A program made the translations under genes and the position numbers. 59,592 nucleotides of DNA from an uncultured Oscillospiraceae bacterium (GTDB lineage Bacteria > Bacillota > Clostridia > Oscillospirales > Oscillospiraceae). Within the stretch, counting starts at the first letter, position 1, and each line of letters starts with the position of its first letter. Under the pieces are notes generated by a model. It saw nothing but the letters and a program-made list of their open reading frames with translations. It was not told the origin of the DNA and did not search any database. This document shows, piece by piece, positions 1 to 7,900 of the stretch. The stretch lies in assembly GCA_949494735.1 (NCBI GenBank), contig CATABD010000006.1:1-59592 (forward strand), read 5' to 3'.

Positions 1-36
1 CGGAGGTCGAGGGTTCAAGTCCCTTCCGCGTCGCCA
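1..36 (+). tRNA. 3' part of a tRNA, isotype not determinable
   Basis: The window opens inside a tRNA. The T arm (stem GAGGG/CCCTT around the loop TTCAAGT), the 3' acceptor strand and an encoded CCA end are visible. The anticodon lies outside the window, so the isotype cannot be read. It sits three bases before the tRNA-Thr, so the two probably belong to one tRNA cluster. Confidence 0.85.
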
Positions 37-39
37 TTT

Positions 40-115
<76 letters not shown>

Positions 116-120
116 ACTTT

Positions 121-158
121 AAGCACTTAAACCTGCTGGTTTGAGTGCTTTTTGTTTT
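121..158 (+). terminator. Rho-independent terminator after tRNA-Thr
   Basis: The arms AAGCACTTAAACC and GGTTTGAGTGCTT pair (with one G-U) around a four-base loop and are followed by TTTGTTTT. It ends the tRNA transcript. Confidence 0.85.
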
Positions 159-213
159 AGCGCTATAACTTTTGCATGAAATTCGTGATTGTGCTGAAAG
201 ACCTTCCTGTGAA

Positions 214-240
214 GAAACCGACACAGAAACCGACACCGAC
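214..240. promoter_or_regulatory. Putative integrase arm-type sites, left end
   Basis: The motif ACCGAC(AC) occurs three times here (GAAACCGACAC, GAAACCGACAC, CGAC), between the integrase stop and the tRNA. Two copies of the same motif occur at 22687-22710, just inside the right end. Paired short repeats at both ends of an island are typical of the arm sites bound by the N-terminal domain of tyrosine integrases. The assignment is inferred from placement and repetition. Confidence 0.6.
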
Positions 241-252
241 AGGAAACAACAG

Positions 253-286
253 GCCGGACAGGGGTGCTAACCCTGTCCGGCTTTCT
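253..286. terminator. Terminator overlapping the integrase stop codon
   Basis: A perfect 11-bp inverted repeat (GCCGGACAGGG / CCCTGTCCGGC) with a seven-base loop spans the end of int. On the plus strand TTTCTTT follows, so the hairpin can also stop readthrough from the tRNA side. Confidence 0.75.
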
Positions 287-1463
287 TTATGGCCTCCCGC
301 ACGATCTGGGCGGCCTGGCTGATACTCTCCTGGTCGGCATGAGTATACATCCGCAGGGTTACAGCTTTGTCGCTGTGACCCAGGGCCTCGCTGACTGAGG
401 CCACGTCCGCCCCGTTGGTGATGGCGATGCTGGCGAAGGTGTGCCGCAACTTGTGTGGGTGCAAATCTGGGATGCCGTACCGCTCTGAAAACTTCTTCAG
501 ATAACGAGTGGGGGTTTGCGGGTGCATGGGCTCCAGGCTGGCCTCTTTCGTAAATACATAAGTGCTGAGACATTTCTGAGACTGTTCCATGCGGAGCTGG
601 CGGAGCAGAGACAGGGTGTGCTCTCCAACATACACGGTGCGTGTGTGGCCGTTTTTTGGCGTGTCCAAATAGACGCCCTTTGCCGAAGTATAGCACAGGT
701 TCCCCGCAATCGTAATGGCGCCGGTGGCAAAGTCAATATTTTTCCACTGGAGGGCGCAGCACTCTCCCCGGCGTATGCCCGTGTCAATTAGCAGGTGAAT
801 CATGGTCTGCCATTTCAGCGGTTCCCGCTCCAGGCCGGTTATGATTTTCTGGATCTCCGCCGGGGTGTAGGCCAGTGGGCCATCGCTTTTGACTTCGTCC
901 TTCCGGGGCTTTGGACGTTCTACCTTATCCATCGGGTTGCGGTCAATCATGTCCCCCAGGTAGGCCATTTTGAAGAAGCTGTGGAGAATGGTGTAAACCT
1001 TCATGACGGTGGAGTGTGCCTTGCCGCCTGCCTGGACATCCAAGAGCAGGGCGCTGATTTGGGCCGGGGTGATTTCCGGGAGCCTGATGTCGCCAAGGAC
1101 AGGGTAGATCGTCCTGTTCAGATAGCCCTGGTAGTTGGCGCGGCTGTTCTCGCTCATGGTCACAGTTTTGGAAGGCATGAACACCCGCTCGCCATACTGG
1201 CGCAGGGTCAAAATTTTAGCCGCTTCGGCCCTGGCCTCAGCATCTTTCTCCCGCTGTTCAGCCCGGCTGATCACCTCCCCGGCGTCGCTCTGTCGCTCAA
1301 ACTCAGCGGCGACAGCGGCCAATTCACGCTCGATGGATTTTTTGCTCCACCCCTCCGGGGGATACCAGCGGCGGGTCAGGCGGGATTTGCCCCGGCCCCG
1401 GCTGACGGAGATCTCATAGAATACTTTTCCGTCTTTGGCTGTTAGTTTTCGTGTGGATGCCAT
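267..1463 (-). CDS. int: Tyrosine recombinase/integrase of the first island
   Basis: The 398-aa protein is a full-length phage/ICE-type tyrosine recombinase. An N-terminal arm-binding region covers residues 1-70, a SAM-like core-binding domain about 90-185, and the catalytic domain about 195-385. The catalytic set is complete: R231 in TGIRRGE, K270 in the beta-hairpin, H337 and R340 in HKLRH, H363 in LGHSD and nucleophile Y373 in MYTHAD. It lies next to attL and reads toward the tRNA, the standard arrangement. It should cut and rejoin the tRNA-Thr 3' end for integration and, with an excisionase, for excision. The next gene upstream on this strand is the repressor, 14 bp away, so the two are probably co-transcribed. 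Confidence 0.95.
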   Translation of the reverse strand: MASTRKLTAKDGKVFYEISVSRGRGKSRLTRRWYPPEGWSKKSIERELAAVAAEFERQSDAGEVISRAEQREKDAEARAEAAKILTLRQYGERVFMPSKTVTMSENSRANYQGYLNRTIYPVLGDIRLPEITPAQISALLLDVQAGGKAHSTVMKVYTILHSFFKMAYLGDMIDRNPMDKVERPKPRKDEVKSDGPLAYTPAEIQKIITGLEREPLKWQTMIHLLIDTGIRRGECCALQWKNIDFATGAITIAGNLCYTSAKGVYLDTPKNGHTRTVYVGEHTLSLLRQLRMEQSQKCLSTYVFTKEASLEPMHPQTPTRYLKKFSERYGIPDLHPHKLRHTFASIAITNGADVASVSEALGHSDKAVTLRMYTHADQESISQAAQIVREAIKKAGQG

Positions 1464-1477
1464 AAACGCTCCTTTCT

Positions 1478-2038
1478 TTAGCCAGGTGATGCGGCTTCCT
1501 CGGTTTGGTAGGGGATTTCGATGGGGACGCCGGTTTTCTTTCGAAGCTGGTCGACCAGGTACTCGCCGTAAGATACAAGATGCTCTACAGATTTGGCATC
1601 GAGATGGGCAGCCAATTCAACTAAGGCACGTATGGTGTGCATTTCTTTTTCCTGGTTCGCGTCGTTGATTCGATACAGCACTCCAAGCAGAACCTTAAAC
1701 TCATATTCCATAAATCCGCCGCAGGTGGGGGCTTTCATCAGAATGCAGGGGTAGGCCGAGCCCTCGCTGGAAATGCCGTCATCAAGCTGGGAAAGGATTT
1801 GATCCATTTTCTTTTCACGCTCAGCGAGATCCCGCTTGATGAGCCGCCAGTCCATCAATTCGTCCGGGGAGGTATTCAACGCATCAGCCAAAGGCTGCAA
1901 CATACTGGCGGGCATTTCGATCTCATCGTTCTCATAACGGTAAATGGTGGCACGGTTTTTGCCTACCTTTTTAGCCAGCTCGTCCACCGACATACCCAGC
2001 TGCTTGCGCCGGGTGCGGATTTTTCCTCCTGTGGTCAT
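1478..2038 (-). CDS. XRE-family repressor of the island
   Basis: The 186-aa protein has an N-terminal helix-turn-helix of the Cro/C1 type at about residues 4-60, including the recognition-helix pattern KNRATIYRYEN. A linker and a C-terminal region with no family I recognise follow. It is transcribed divergently from the small DNA-binding genes at 2208-2723 and ahead of int. A good promoter (TTGCAC-17-TATACT, reverse strand) sits just upstream. The layout resembles a lysogeny switch: this protein would hold down the early genes and set its own level. That role is inferred from position. Confidence 0.88.
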   Translation of the reverse strand: MTTGGKIRTRRKQLGMSVDELAKKVGKNRATIYRYENDEIEMPASMLQPLADALNTSPDELMDWRLIKRDLAEREKKMDQILSQLDDGISSEGSAYPCILMKAPTCGGFMEYEFKVLLGVLYRINDANQEKEMHTIRALVELAAHLDAKSVEHLVSYGEYLVDQLRKKTGVPIEIPYQTEEAASPG

Positions 2039-2067
2039 AGCAGACCCCCCTATTAGGATGTGGGTTC

Positions 2068-2096
2068 AGTATAGCACAGGAATCGCAAAAGTGCAA
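2068..2096 (-). promoter_or_regulatory. Promoter of the repressor-int operon
   Basis: Read on the reverse strand this is TTGCAC, a 17-bp spacer and TATACT, about 30 bp ahead of the repressor start. It faces away from the promoter at 2144-2172. The blocks CCCCTATT (2047-2054) and AATAGGGG (2135-2142) flank this promoter as an inverted pair and could be operator half-sites. Confidence 0.75.
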
Positions 2097-2143
2097 GGGA
2101 AAGAAAAAAGATAAATTATTTTCAAAAAATACGAAATAGGGGA

Positions 2144-2172
2144 TTGACAAAATATGGAGAGTAGAGTATGGT
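2144..2172 (+). promoter_or_regulatory. Early promoter, divergent from the repressor
   Basis: A perfect TTGACA is separated by 17 bp from TATGGT and reads into the small DNA-binding genes starting at 2208. The CCCCTATT/AATAGGGG pair ends next to its -35 box, so it is a plausible target of the XRE repressor. Confidence 0.75.
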
Positions 2173-2207
2173 AAGGATATCGCAGAAAAGCATAAGGGGG
2201 CGATAAA

Positions 2208-2432
2208 ATGCTGATTTGCGAAATCAGAGGAAAGGAGGAAATGCCTACGGTCCCATTCCAAAAAATCGCGGAAGCCTGCAAGACCACCGGCCTGTCCCAG
2301 TATTTTCTGCGGCAGGGCTGCAAGGACGGCACGATCCCGCACGTCAAGAGTGGCGGCGTGTACTACATCAACGTTCCGGCGCTGATGGAGACATTGGTTG
2401 CAAAGCCGGAAGAACATCGGAATCTTAGATAG
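2208..2432 (+). CDS. Small excisionase-like DNA-binding protein
   Basis: The 74-aa protein has the shape of a small winged-helix/Xis-type DNA-binding protein: a predicted helix-turn-helix in ACKTTGLSQYFLRQGCKDG and a wing around GTIPHVKSGGVYYINV. The chosen ATG follows AAGGGGG at seven bases. A second ATG at 2241 has AGGAGG only two bases away. An inverted repeat CTGATTT-GCG-AAATCAG (2211-2227) covers codons 2-7 and could act as an operator or hold back translation. Position opposite the repressor suggests a directionality factor or early regulator. Its identity as Xis is inferred. Confidence 0.7.
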   Translation: MLICEIRGKEEMPTVPFQKIAEACKTTGLSQYFLRQGCKDGTIPHVKSGGVYYINVPALMETLVAKPEEHRNLR

Positions 2433-2492
2433 AGAAAAATGAACTTCAAAATAAATACTGTGCGTTTAGCGCATGGGGAAAGGAGGGGTGTT

Positions 2493-2723
2493 TTGGACAA
2501 AGAGACGGCAGAACGGCTGCGAAAGGAGCACCCGAACTTTATGTCACCAAAGGAGGCCGCACCGTTCCTCGGGATGTCCGCCCGGAAGCTCTCGGAGCTG
2601 GTGGCGGAGGGTCGGGCGCCCTATCACCAGCTGGGCGGCAATATTGGCACCACGAGACGGATCGTTTTCATTTATACAGAACGGCTCATTGCCTATGTGA
2701 ACGGCTACCTGCTGGAGGGGTAG
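2493..2723 (+). CDS. Second small helix-turn-helix protein
   Basis: The TTG start has AAGGAGG six bases upstream, giving 76 aa. A longer version from ATG 2439 (94 aa) lacks a clear ribosome binding site. The core MSPKEAAPFLGMSARKLSELV is the usual excisionase/MerR-like recognition helix pattern, followed by a wing with basic residues (TTRRIVFIYTERL). It is in line with the 2208 gene and probably in the same transcript. Two adjacent Xis-like genes opposite a repressor suggest one for excision and one for regulation, but the sequence does not say which is which. Confidence 0.72.
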   Translation: MDKETAERLRKEHPNFMSPKEAAPFLGMSARKLSELVAEGRAPYHQLGGNIGTTRRIVFIYTERLIAYVNGYLLEG

Positions 2724-2767
2724 GAAGATCAAGAAAGCAGAGCTGTGTATAGACCCATAAAGAAAGC

Positions 2768-2803
2768 GGCAGGCCGGCGGCAGAAATAAGCCGCCGGCCT
2801 GCC
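2768..2803. terminator. Strong 13-bp inverted repeat before the 2830 gene
   Basis: GGCAGGCCGGCGG pairs perfectly with CCGCCGGCCTGCC over a ten-base loop. No U-run follows, so it may be a terminator of the short early transcript needing help, an operator, or a translational control element for the next gene. Confidence 0.55.
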
Positions 2804-2829
2804 ATCATATGGACGCAAGGAGGAAATCA

Positions 2830-3900
2830 TTGAACAAAACAAATTTGCAGTACAATCAATTGGCGCTGCTCTATCATTTGGCCCGGTTCAATTTATTGCA
2901 CTATGAGGACTGCCTGGAAATGCTGAAAATGCCGGAAAAGACAGAGCGAAAGGAGCTGTCCTACGCGTTCCGACCATTGACCAAAAACGGCTATGTATCA
3001 AAAAGCAAGGATGGCGGCGTCTCAATTTTGGCCAAGGGCCGCGCATTGTATCCGGAAGTCACTCCGCTAATTTCGGCGGGTGGCGGGGAGCGAGAACGGA
3101 GACGGGTGATGCAGGTGTCCCGCATGGCAATGTGGATGGCGGAGCATGGGTTCTACACAGAGGAGGCGCCGGGGGAGAAGGTGGTGTTCATCCCCTCGGC
3201 CCGCTGGCGCAATATCGCGCCGGGCATCCTTTCCACATCCCGCTTTGTGGGGATGCTGGTGGGCTGCGGACAGCGGCTGGCGGTCTATGACATCGGTGAT
3301 GGCCGCATGGACTGGCAGGTTCGGGCGGAGAATTCGCTGTTTTATACGAAATACGGGAGCTATGAGACGCGGGCCACCGGGATGCTCCTGGTATGTCAGG
3401 AGGACAAGCGGGTGGAGGTGGCGCAGAATATCATCCGGCAGACTATGTGGAGCCGGAAGCAGCTTCTTAAAGATCACTGCGCGGAGCGCAATCGTCCAAC
3501 GCGATGGTCACGGTCTCCCATCAAACTGAGGGCACAGTATGAACACGTCTACCTGACAACGCGCAGCCAGATTGGGAAAAGCTTTCTCAATATCTTGAGG
3601 GAAAAGAATCAGATAAAAGGGTTGCATGAAAAGAAAGAGAAGTGGGGATCTGTGCCCGATGGGGCCGATATTGAGCTGTGGCCCAGGCGGTTGTATTTCA
3701 ACGGTGCGACCGACCTTTTGAAATACGTCCGATTCTTTGCGGCTGTCAAGGATGACATCCGAGCGCGGGAAGAAATAGAGCATTACAGTGGAGATATTCG
3801 GTACGAATTGTATACCCGTGCGGAGGATGATGCCATTGCCCATATGTACTCAGATGTCAATGAGGCGGAGGGGGCGGTTTTTCATGTATATCAACATTGA
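2830..3900 (+). CDS. Unrecognised island protein, N-terminal winged helix
   Basis: I do not recognise the family. The TTG start at 2830 has AAGGAGG six bases upstream, whereas the ATG at 2809 has none, giving 356 aa. The first ~70 residues look like a winged-helix domain (YNQLALLYHLARF, then a helix-turn-helix and a wing with KNGYVSKSKDGG). The remainder is mixed alpha/beta, rich in Arg and aromatic residues, with no catalytic motif I can name. It overlaps the next gene by 17 bp and is in the early position, where such islands often keep replication or regulatory functions. That is the only clue to its role. Confidence 0.7.
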   Translation: MNKTNLQYNQLALLYHLARFNLLHYEDCLEMLKMPEKTERKELSYAFRPLTKNGYVSKSKDGGVSILAKGRALYPEVTPLISAGGGERERRRVMQVSRMAMWMAEHGFYTEEAPGEKVVFIPSARWRNIAPGILSTSRFVGMLVGCGQRLAVYDIGDGRMDWQVRAENSLFYTKYGSYETRATGMLLVCQEDKRVEVAQNIIRQTMWSRKQLLKDHCAERNRPTRWSRSPIKLRAQYEHVYLTTRSQIGKSFLNILREKNQIKGLHEKKEKWGSVPDGADIELWPRRLYFNGATDLLKYVRFFAAVKDDIRAREEIEHYSGDIRYELYTRAEDDAIAHMYSDVNEAEGAVFHVYQH

Positions 3901-4489
3901 AAAGACGCTGGCTTCCATCAGCCGGAATCTGCTGAAGGAAAAGGGGCCAGATATAAGGGGGTTAAAGAGGGCCTATGCCCAGACCATCCGGCTTCAAAGC
4001 CAGCTCCTGTCTCTGATTTACGATGCGGAGACCTTTGGACGTTCAGTACAGGAGAAACCCTTTGCCTGGGAGATAGCCAGAGGGACGAACGCCGGAACCG
4101 AGATTATCTTGACCATCCAAGAGCCGTTGCCCGCCATGAAACGGTTGACGGAGGCCATTGAGGAACACTGGAAGGCGATGATCCATGGGGCCATTGAACA
4201 GGCGGCCCAGCAGGGCCCGCTTCCATATTTCAAAAAGGCGTTCGTGGAGATGGAGATCGTTACCCCGCGTGGGAGCGGCAACGCCTGCCTATGGGACACC
4301 TCCAACCGGGCCATCAACGTGGTCATCAATAACCTGAAGGGCATTTTCTTTGAGGATGACAATATGGAGCATATGGCGTTTTCGGTGGTGGGGAGATGGG
4401 GTGAACAGGGTGTTACGACCATTCGGATCACGGAGTTGGGCGATGCGTTAGGCGGTCATTTGGGCACGTGGGGGACCACAAAACCATGA
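3884..4489 (+). CDS. Unrecognised island protein, coupled to the 2830 gene
   Basis: The 201-aa protein starts at the ATG of MYINIEK, after a G-rich GGAGGGGGCGG site. It overlaps the 3' end of the previous gene, so the two are probably translated together. The N-terminal third is helical and basic (RGLKRAYAQTIRLQSQLL). The C-terminal half looks alpha/beta. No signal peptide, membrane segment or known motif is visible and I do not recognise the family. The pair 2830/3884 has no counterpart among conjugation, phage head or relaxase families that I know. Confidence 0.65.
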   Translation: MYINIEKTLASISRNLLKEKGPDIRGLKRAYAQTIRLQSQLLSLIYDAETFGRSVQEKPFAWEIARGTNAGTEIILTIQEPLPAMKRLTEAIEEHWKAMIHGAIEQAAQQGPLPYFKKAFVEMEIVTPRGSGNACLWDTSNRAINVVINNLKGIFFEDDNMEHMAFSVVGRWGEQGVTTIRITELGDALGGHLGTWGTTKP

Positions 4490-4668
4490 GCTTTGAAAAA
4501 ACTCATGGATGCCACGGGCACGGAATGAAGTGGCGTTGTGGGAAGCCATGGAACGTCGTGGAATGCGCTGAATTGATGAATAAATTGTCCATAGAGGGAA
4601 TGCTGACACGGAGGGGTTCTGTGAGGAGATTCTGCGGGAGCGGAAACGACGAACAGGACCGGCAAAAG

Positions 4669-4720
4669 GCGAGGGGAGGGGCGGCGGTGTCAGGCTTGAC
4701 ACAGCCGCCCCTCCCCTCGC
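4669..4720. terminator. Very strong nested hairpin
   Basis: The 17-base arms (4669-4685 and 4704-4720, GC-rich, starting GCGAGGGGAGGGG) pair perfectly. An inner stem TGTCA/TGACA forms inside the loop. There is no U-run, so it may be a bidirectional terminator or a cruciform/boundary element between convergent units. Confidence 0.6.
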
Positions 4721-4887
4721 CGCTTTGTATGGAGAAAACAGATTCGTGGCTGATGAAACATTGAGAAATGACTACTGGGAAATACAATGTCAGGTGGTGA
4801 ACGTTGGGGTGAGGTCGACCGTTTTGCTCTGTGCGATTTGTGCGTTGTATGTGGATATACAGATGGGTTTAAGCCTGTAAAATGTGT

Positions 4888-4921
4888 CAGCCCTCTCCCC
4901 GCGTACACAAGGAGAGGGCTG
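4888..4921. terminator. Terminator-like hairpin downstream of the GH3 gene
   Basis: CAGCCCTCTCC pairs perfectly with GGAGAGGGCTG over a 12-base loop. It lies about 65 bp past the end of the reverse-strand GH3 gene and may end its transcript. Confidence 0.6.
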
Positions 4922-4986
4922 ACTGTGAATGGGGAGAACAGGTCAAAGTATCGACCGCTCTATCATGGGGAAGGAGGTTCCTGCCG

Positions 4987-7900
4987 TCAGGCGTTCCCGC
5001 TCAACTCGCACACGATCCCGGTCTCGGCGTTAGTAACCTCCATGGTATACACCCCGTCCGCCAAGGTGACGGTAAAATCCCGTGTGCCGGTGAGGGCCAG
5101 GGAGCCGTTCTCATTTTCCGTCCAGGTGCCGCCGTCCGTCTCAATTCCAGCATTCTCGGCATTGTAGTCCACTGTGATGGTGAAGGTGCCGTCGGTCAGC
5201 AGGGTGGCGTGACATTTCAGCCAATCGTTGCCGTCAATCCCTGCGCCGTCCAGTTGGATGAACACGCCGTCCGCCCTGGCCGCGCCTGCGTTAGGCGTCC
5301 CGGTGACGGCACAGGGGATGCTGGTCTCGGCGTTGACAAACTCCATGGTATACACCCCATCGGCCAAGGTGACGGTAAAATCCCGTGTGCCGGTGAGAGC
5401 TAGGGAGCCGTCCTCATTTTCCACCCAAGTGCCGCTATCCGTCTCGATTCCAGCGTTTTCCGCATTGTAGTCCACCGTTACGGTGAAGGTGCCGTCCTTG
5501 CACAGGGTCACATGAGCCGCCAGCCAGGTGTTCTCCTCGCCCACGCCGGTGCCGTCCAGCTGGGCAAACACGTCGCCGCTGGGCTGGGCCGCGCCGCCGG
5601 GAGTTCCGGTGAGCAGACAGGTGATGCCGGTCTCGGCGTTCAGCACCTCCATGGCATACACGCCGTCCGCCAGGGTGGCAGTAAAGTCCCGCGTCCCGGT
5701 GAGGGCCAGGGAGCCGTCCTCATTTTCTGTCCAGGAGCCGCTGTCCGTCTCGATCTCGGCGTTTTCCGCATTGTAGTCAACCGTGATGGTAAAGGTGCCA
5801 TCATTGAGGAGGGTGGCGTGGCACTTCAGCCAGTCGTTGCCGTCAATCCCCGCGCCGTCCATCTGGAGGAACACGTCCCCGGCCTGGGCGGACGGCTCAG
5901 AGGCCGCGGGTGCGTCGGTCTGCGTGGGCTCCTCAGACTGGGTGGGCACGTCCTGGGAGGCGTTGGGGTCGGCGGCGGCCACCCCGGAGGAGCGGAAGAA
6001 GCAGGCCCAGAAGATCAGCGCCAGCACGGCGGCGAGTACCACAACGATACCGATTTTTACGCCGAGGTTCAGCTTTTCCTTGAGCTTTGTCCGCCCCAGG
6101 AACACGAACAGGGCGGCGGCGATGACGGCGGTGTCCAGCACCACCAACAGCACCAGCCAGTAGGGAGAGGTGTCCGCCGCGGCGGCCACGGCGGCGCTGT
6201 TGGCCTGGGTGTAGAGGATGTTGTGGCAGGCCCGGCGCATCTCCTGCTGGGCGGTGTTGGTGCTGCTGTCCAGGTTCACCCCCATGAGGCACAGCATCAT
6301 GTCGCCCCCGGCCCGCAGGGCCAGGTTGATGTCCATCCAGCCAGTGTTGCCCATGGCGGAGTCGGTGACCACCGTGCCCTGGAAGCCCCACTCGTCCCGG
6401 AGCACATCGGTGAGCAAAGCCCGGCTGGCCCCCGCCCAGGTGCTGCCCAGGTAGCTGTAGCTGCTCATCATGGCGGTGGTCCTGCCCTCCTTCACCACCA
6501 CCTCAAAGGCTTTCAGATACAGCTCCCGCATGGCCTGCTCGTTGGACCACACGGAGATGGACAGGCGGTTGCTCTCCTGGTCGTTGAGGGCAAAGTGCTT
6601 CACATAGGCGTACACGCCCTGGCTGGCGTAGCCCCGGACCATGGCCGCGCCCAGCTTGCCGGACAGCAGGGCGTCCTCGGAGTAATATTCAAAGTTCCGC
6701 CCGGAGTAGGGGGTGCGGTGGATATTCACGGCGGGGGCGTACAGGCCCACCACGTGGTTGGCGGTGGCCTCTGCGCCAAAGGCGTGGCCGAAGTTTTCCA
6801 AAAGCTCCTGGTTCCAGGACGCGCCGATGAGGGCTTCGCTGGGGTAGGCCACGCCCTTCAGGTCGCTGACCAGGCTGTTGATGCCCGCGGGGCCGTCCAG
6901 GTCGTTGGTGGCGGGCTTGCCCACGCTGGCCGCCTCCGGGGTGGACCAGCCGCCGTTGGAGATCATGTTGGTCATGTCCTCCACGCTGAGCTGTTCCAGC
7001 AGCTTCTCCCACTTGGGGTCATCGTAAGGAAGCCCCGCCATGTCCTCTAAGGTGAGGCCGTTGTTGGCGAAGGTGATGGCCGGGGCGCTGGGGTCGCTGT
7101 CATAGACCGCGCTGGCGGTGAGGGCGGACGCGGTGGCGTCGGAGGCCGCCTTGCCGTCCTTCCGGGCCTTGGGGGTGGTGCCCTCCCAGTCGGCGCGGGA
7201 GACATACTGGGCGATTTGTCCAGTAGACACATCCTCAAAGCGGTTGACGGCGGCGGTGAGGTCGGTGCCGCGGGGGTTTCCCTCGCCGTAGGTGACGGTC
7301 TGCTCCACGGTGTACTCCCGGCTGTCGATGACCTCATGGGCGTTGGCCATCAGCTTGATCTGGTAGGTACCGGCTTCCAGCACGTAGCACCCCGCGCCCT
7401 TCTCGTCATAGGAGGCCATGTCGTCCACGGCAAAGGTGAGGGTCAGCGTCTCGCTGTCCCCCGGCTGGAGCAGCCCGGTCTTGCCGAACGCGGCCAGCAC
7501 TACGTGGGCCTTCTCAATGCCGTCCACGGTGTAGGGGGCGGTGAAGTACACCTGGGCCACGTCCTTGCCCGCCGCGTCCCCGGTGTTGGACACCTTCACC
7601 TTCATGGTGACGGTGCCCTTGTCCACGGAGAAGTCCTCAATGGACTGCTCGAAGGTGGTGTAGCTCAGGCCGTAGCCGAAGGGGTATTGGACGGTTTTTT
7701 CGTAGGCCGCCTCGTCGCAGGCCCCCGTGGCGTTGTCGATGAAGCGGGTCTCATAGAAGCGGTAGCCCACGTAGATGCCTTCCACGTACTCCACATAGTT
7801 GCGCTTGTCCAGGTTGCTGTAAGTAAAGTCGCCTGCGTTCCAGTAGGCGGGGGCGGTGGTGTGGTCATAGGCGTAGGTGTCGGGGAGCCGCCCGGAGGGG

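Larger units (their letters stand above)
4490..4986. other. Gene-free stretch with two large inverted repeats
   Basis: No convincing coding region is present. Short open frames here lack ribosome binding sites and cross the hairpins. The stretch contains a 17-bp perfect inverted repeat at 4669-4720 and an 11-bp one at 4888-4921, and separates the early genes from the convergent GH3 gene. Confidence 0.7.

Noticed and set aside
4468-4764. 98-residue open frame reading MGDHKTMSFEKTHGC...
   Set aside because: It has no ribosome binding site, starts inside the previous gene and runs through the 17-bp hairpin; the composition is not protein-like.
4990-5880. Tandem repeats as a mobile element
   Set aside because: The units stay in frame within the GH3 gene and encode protein modules; no transposition features.
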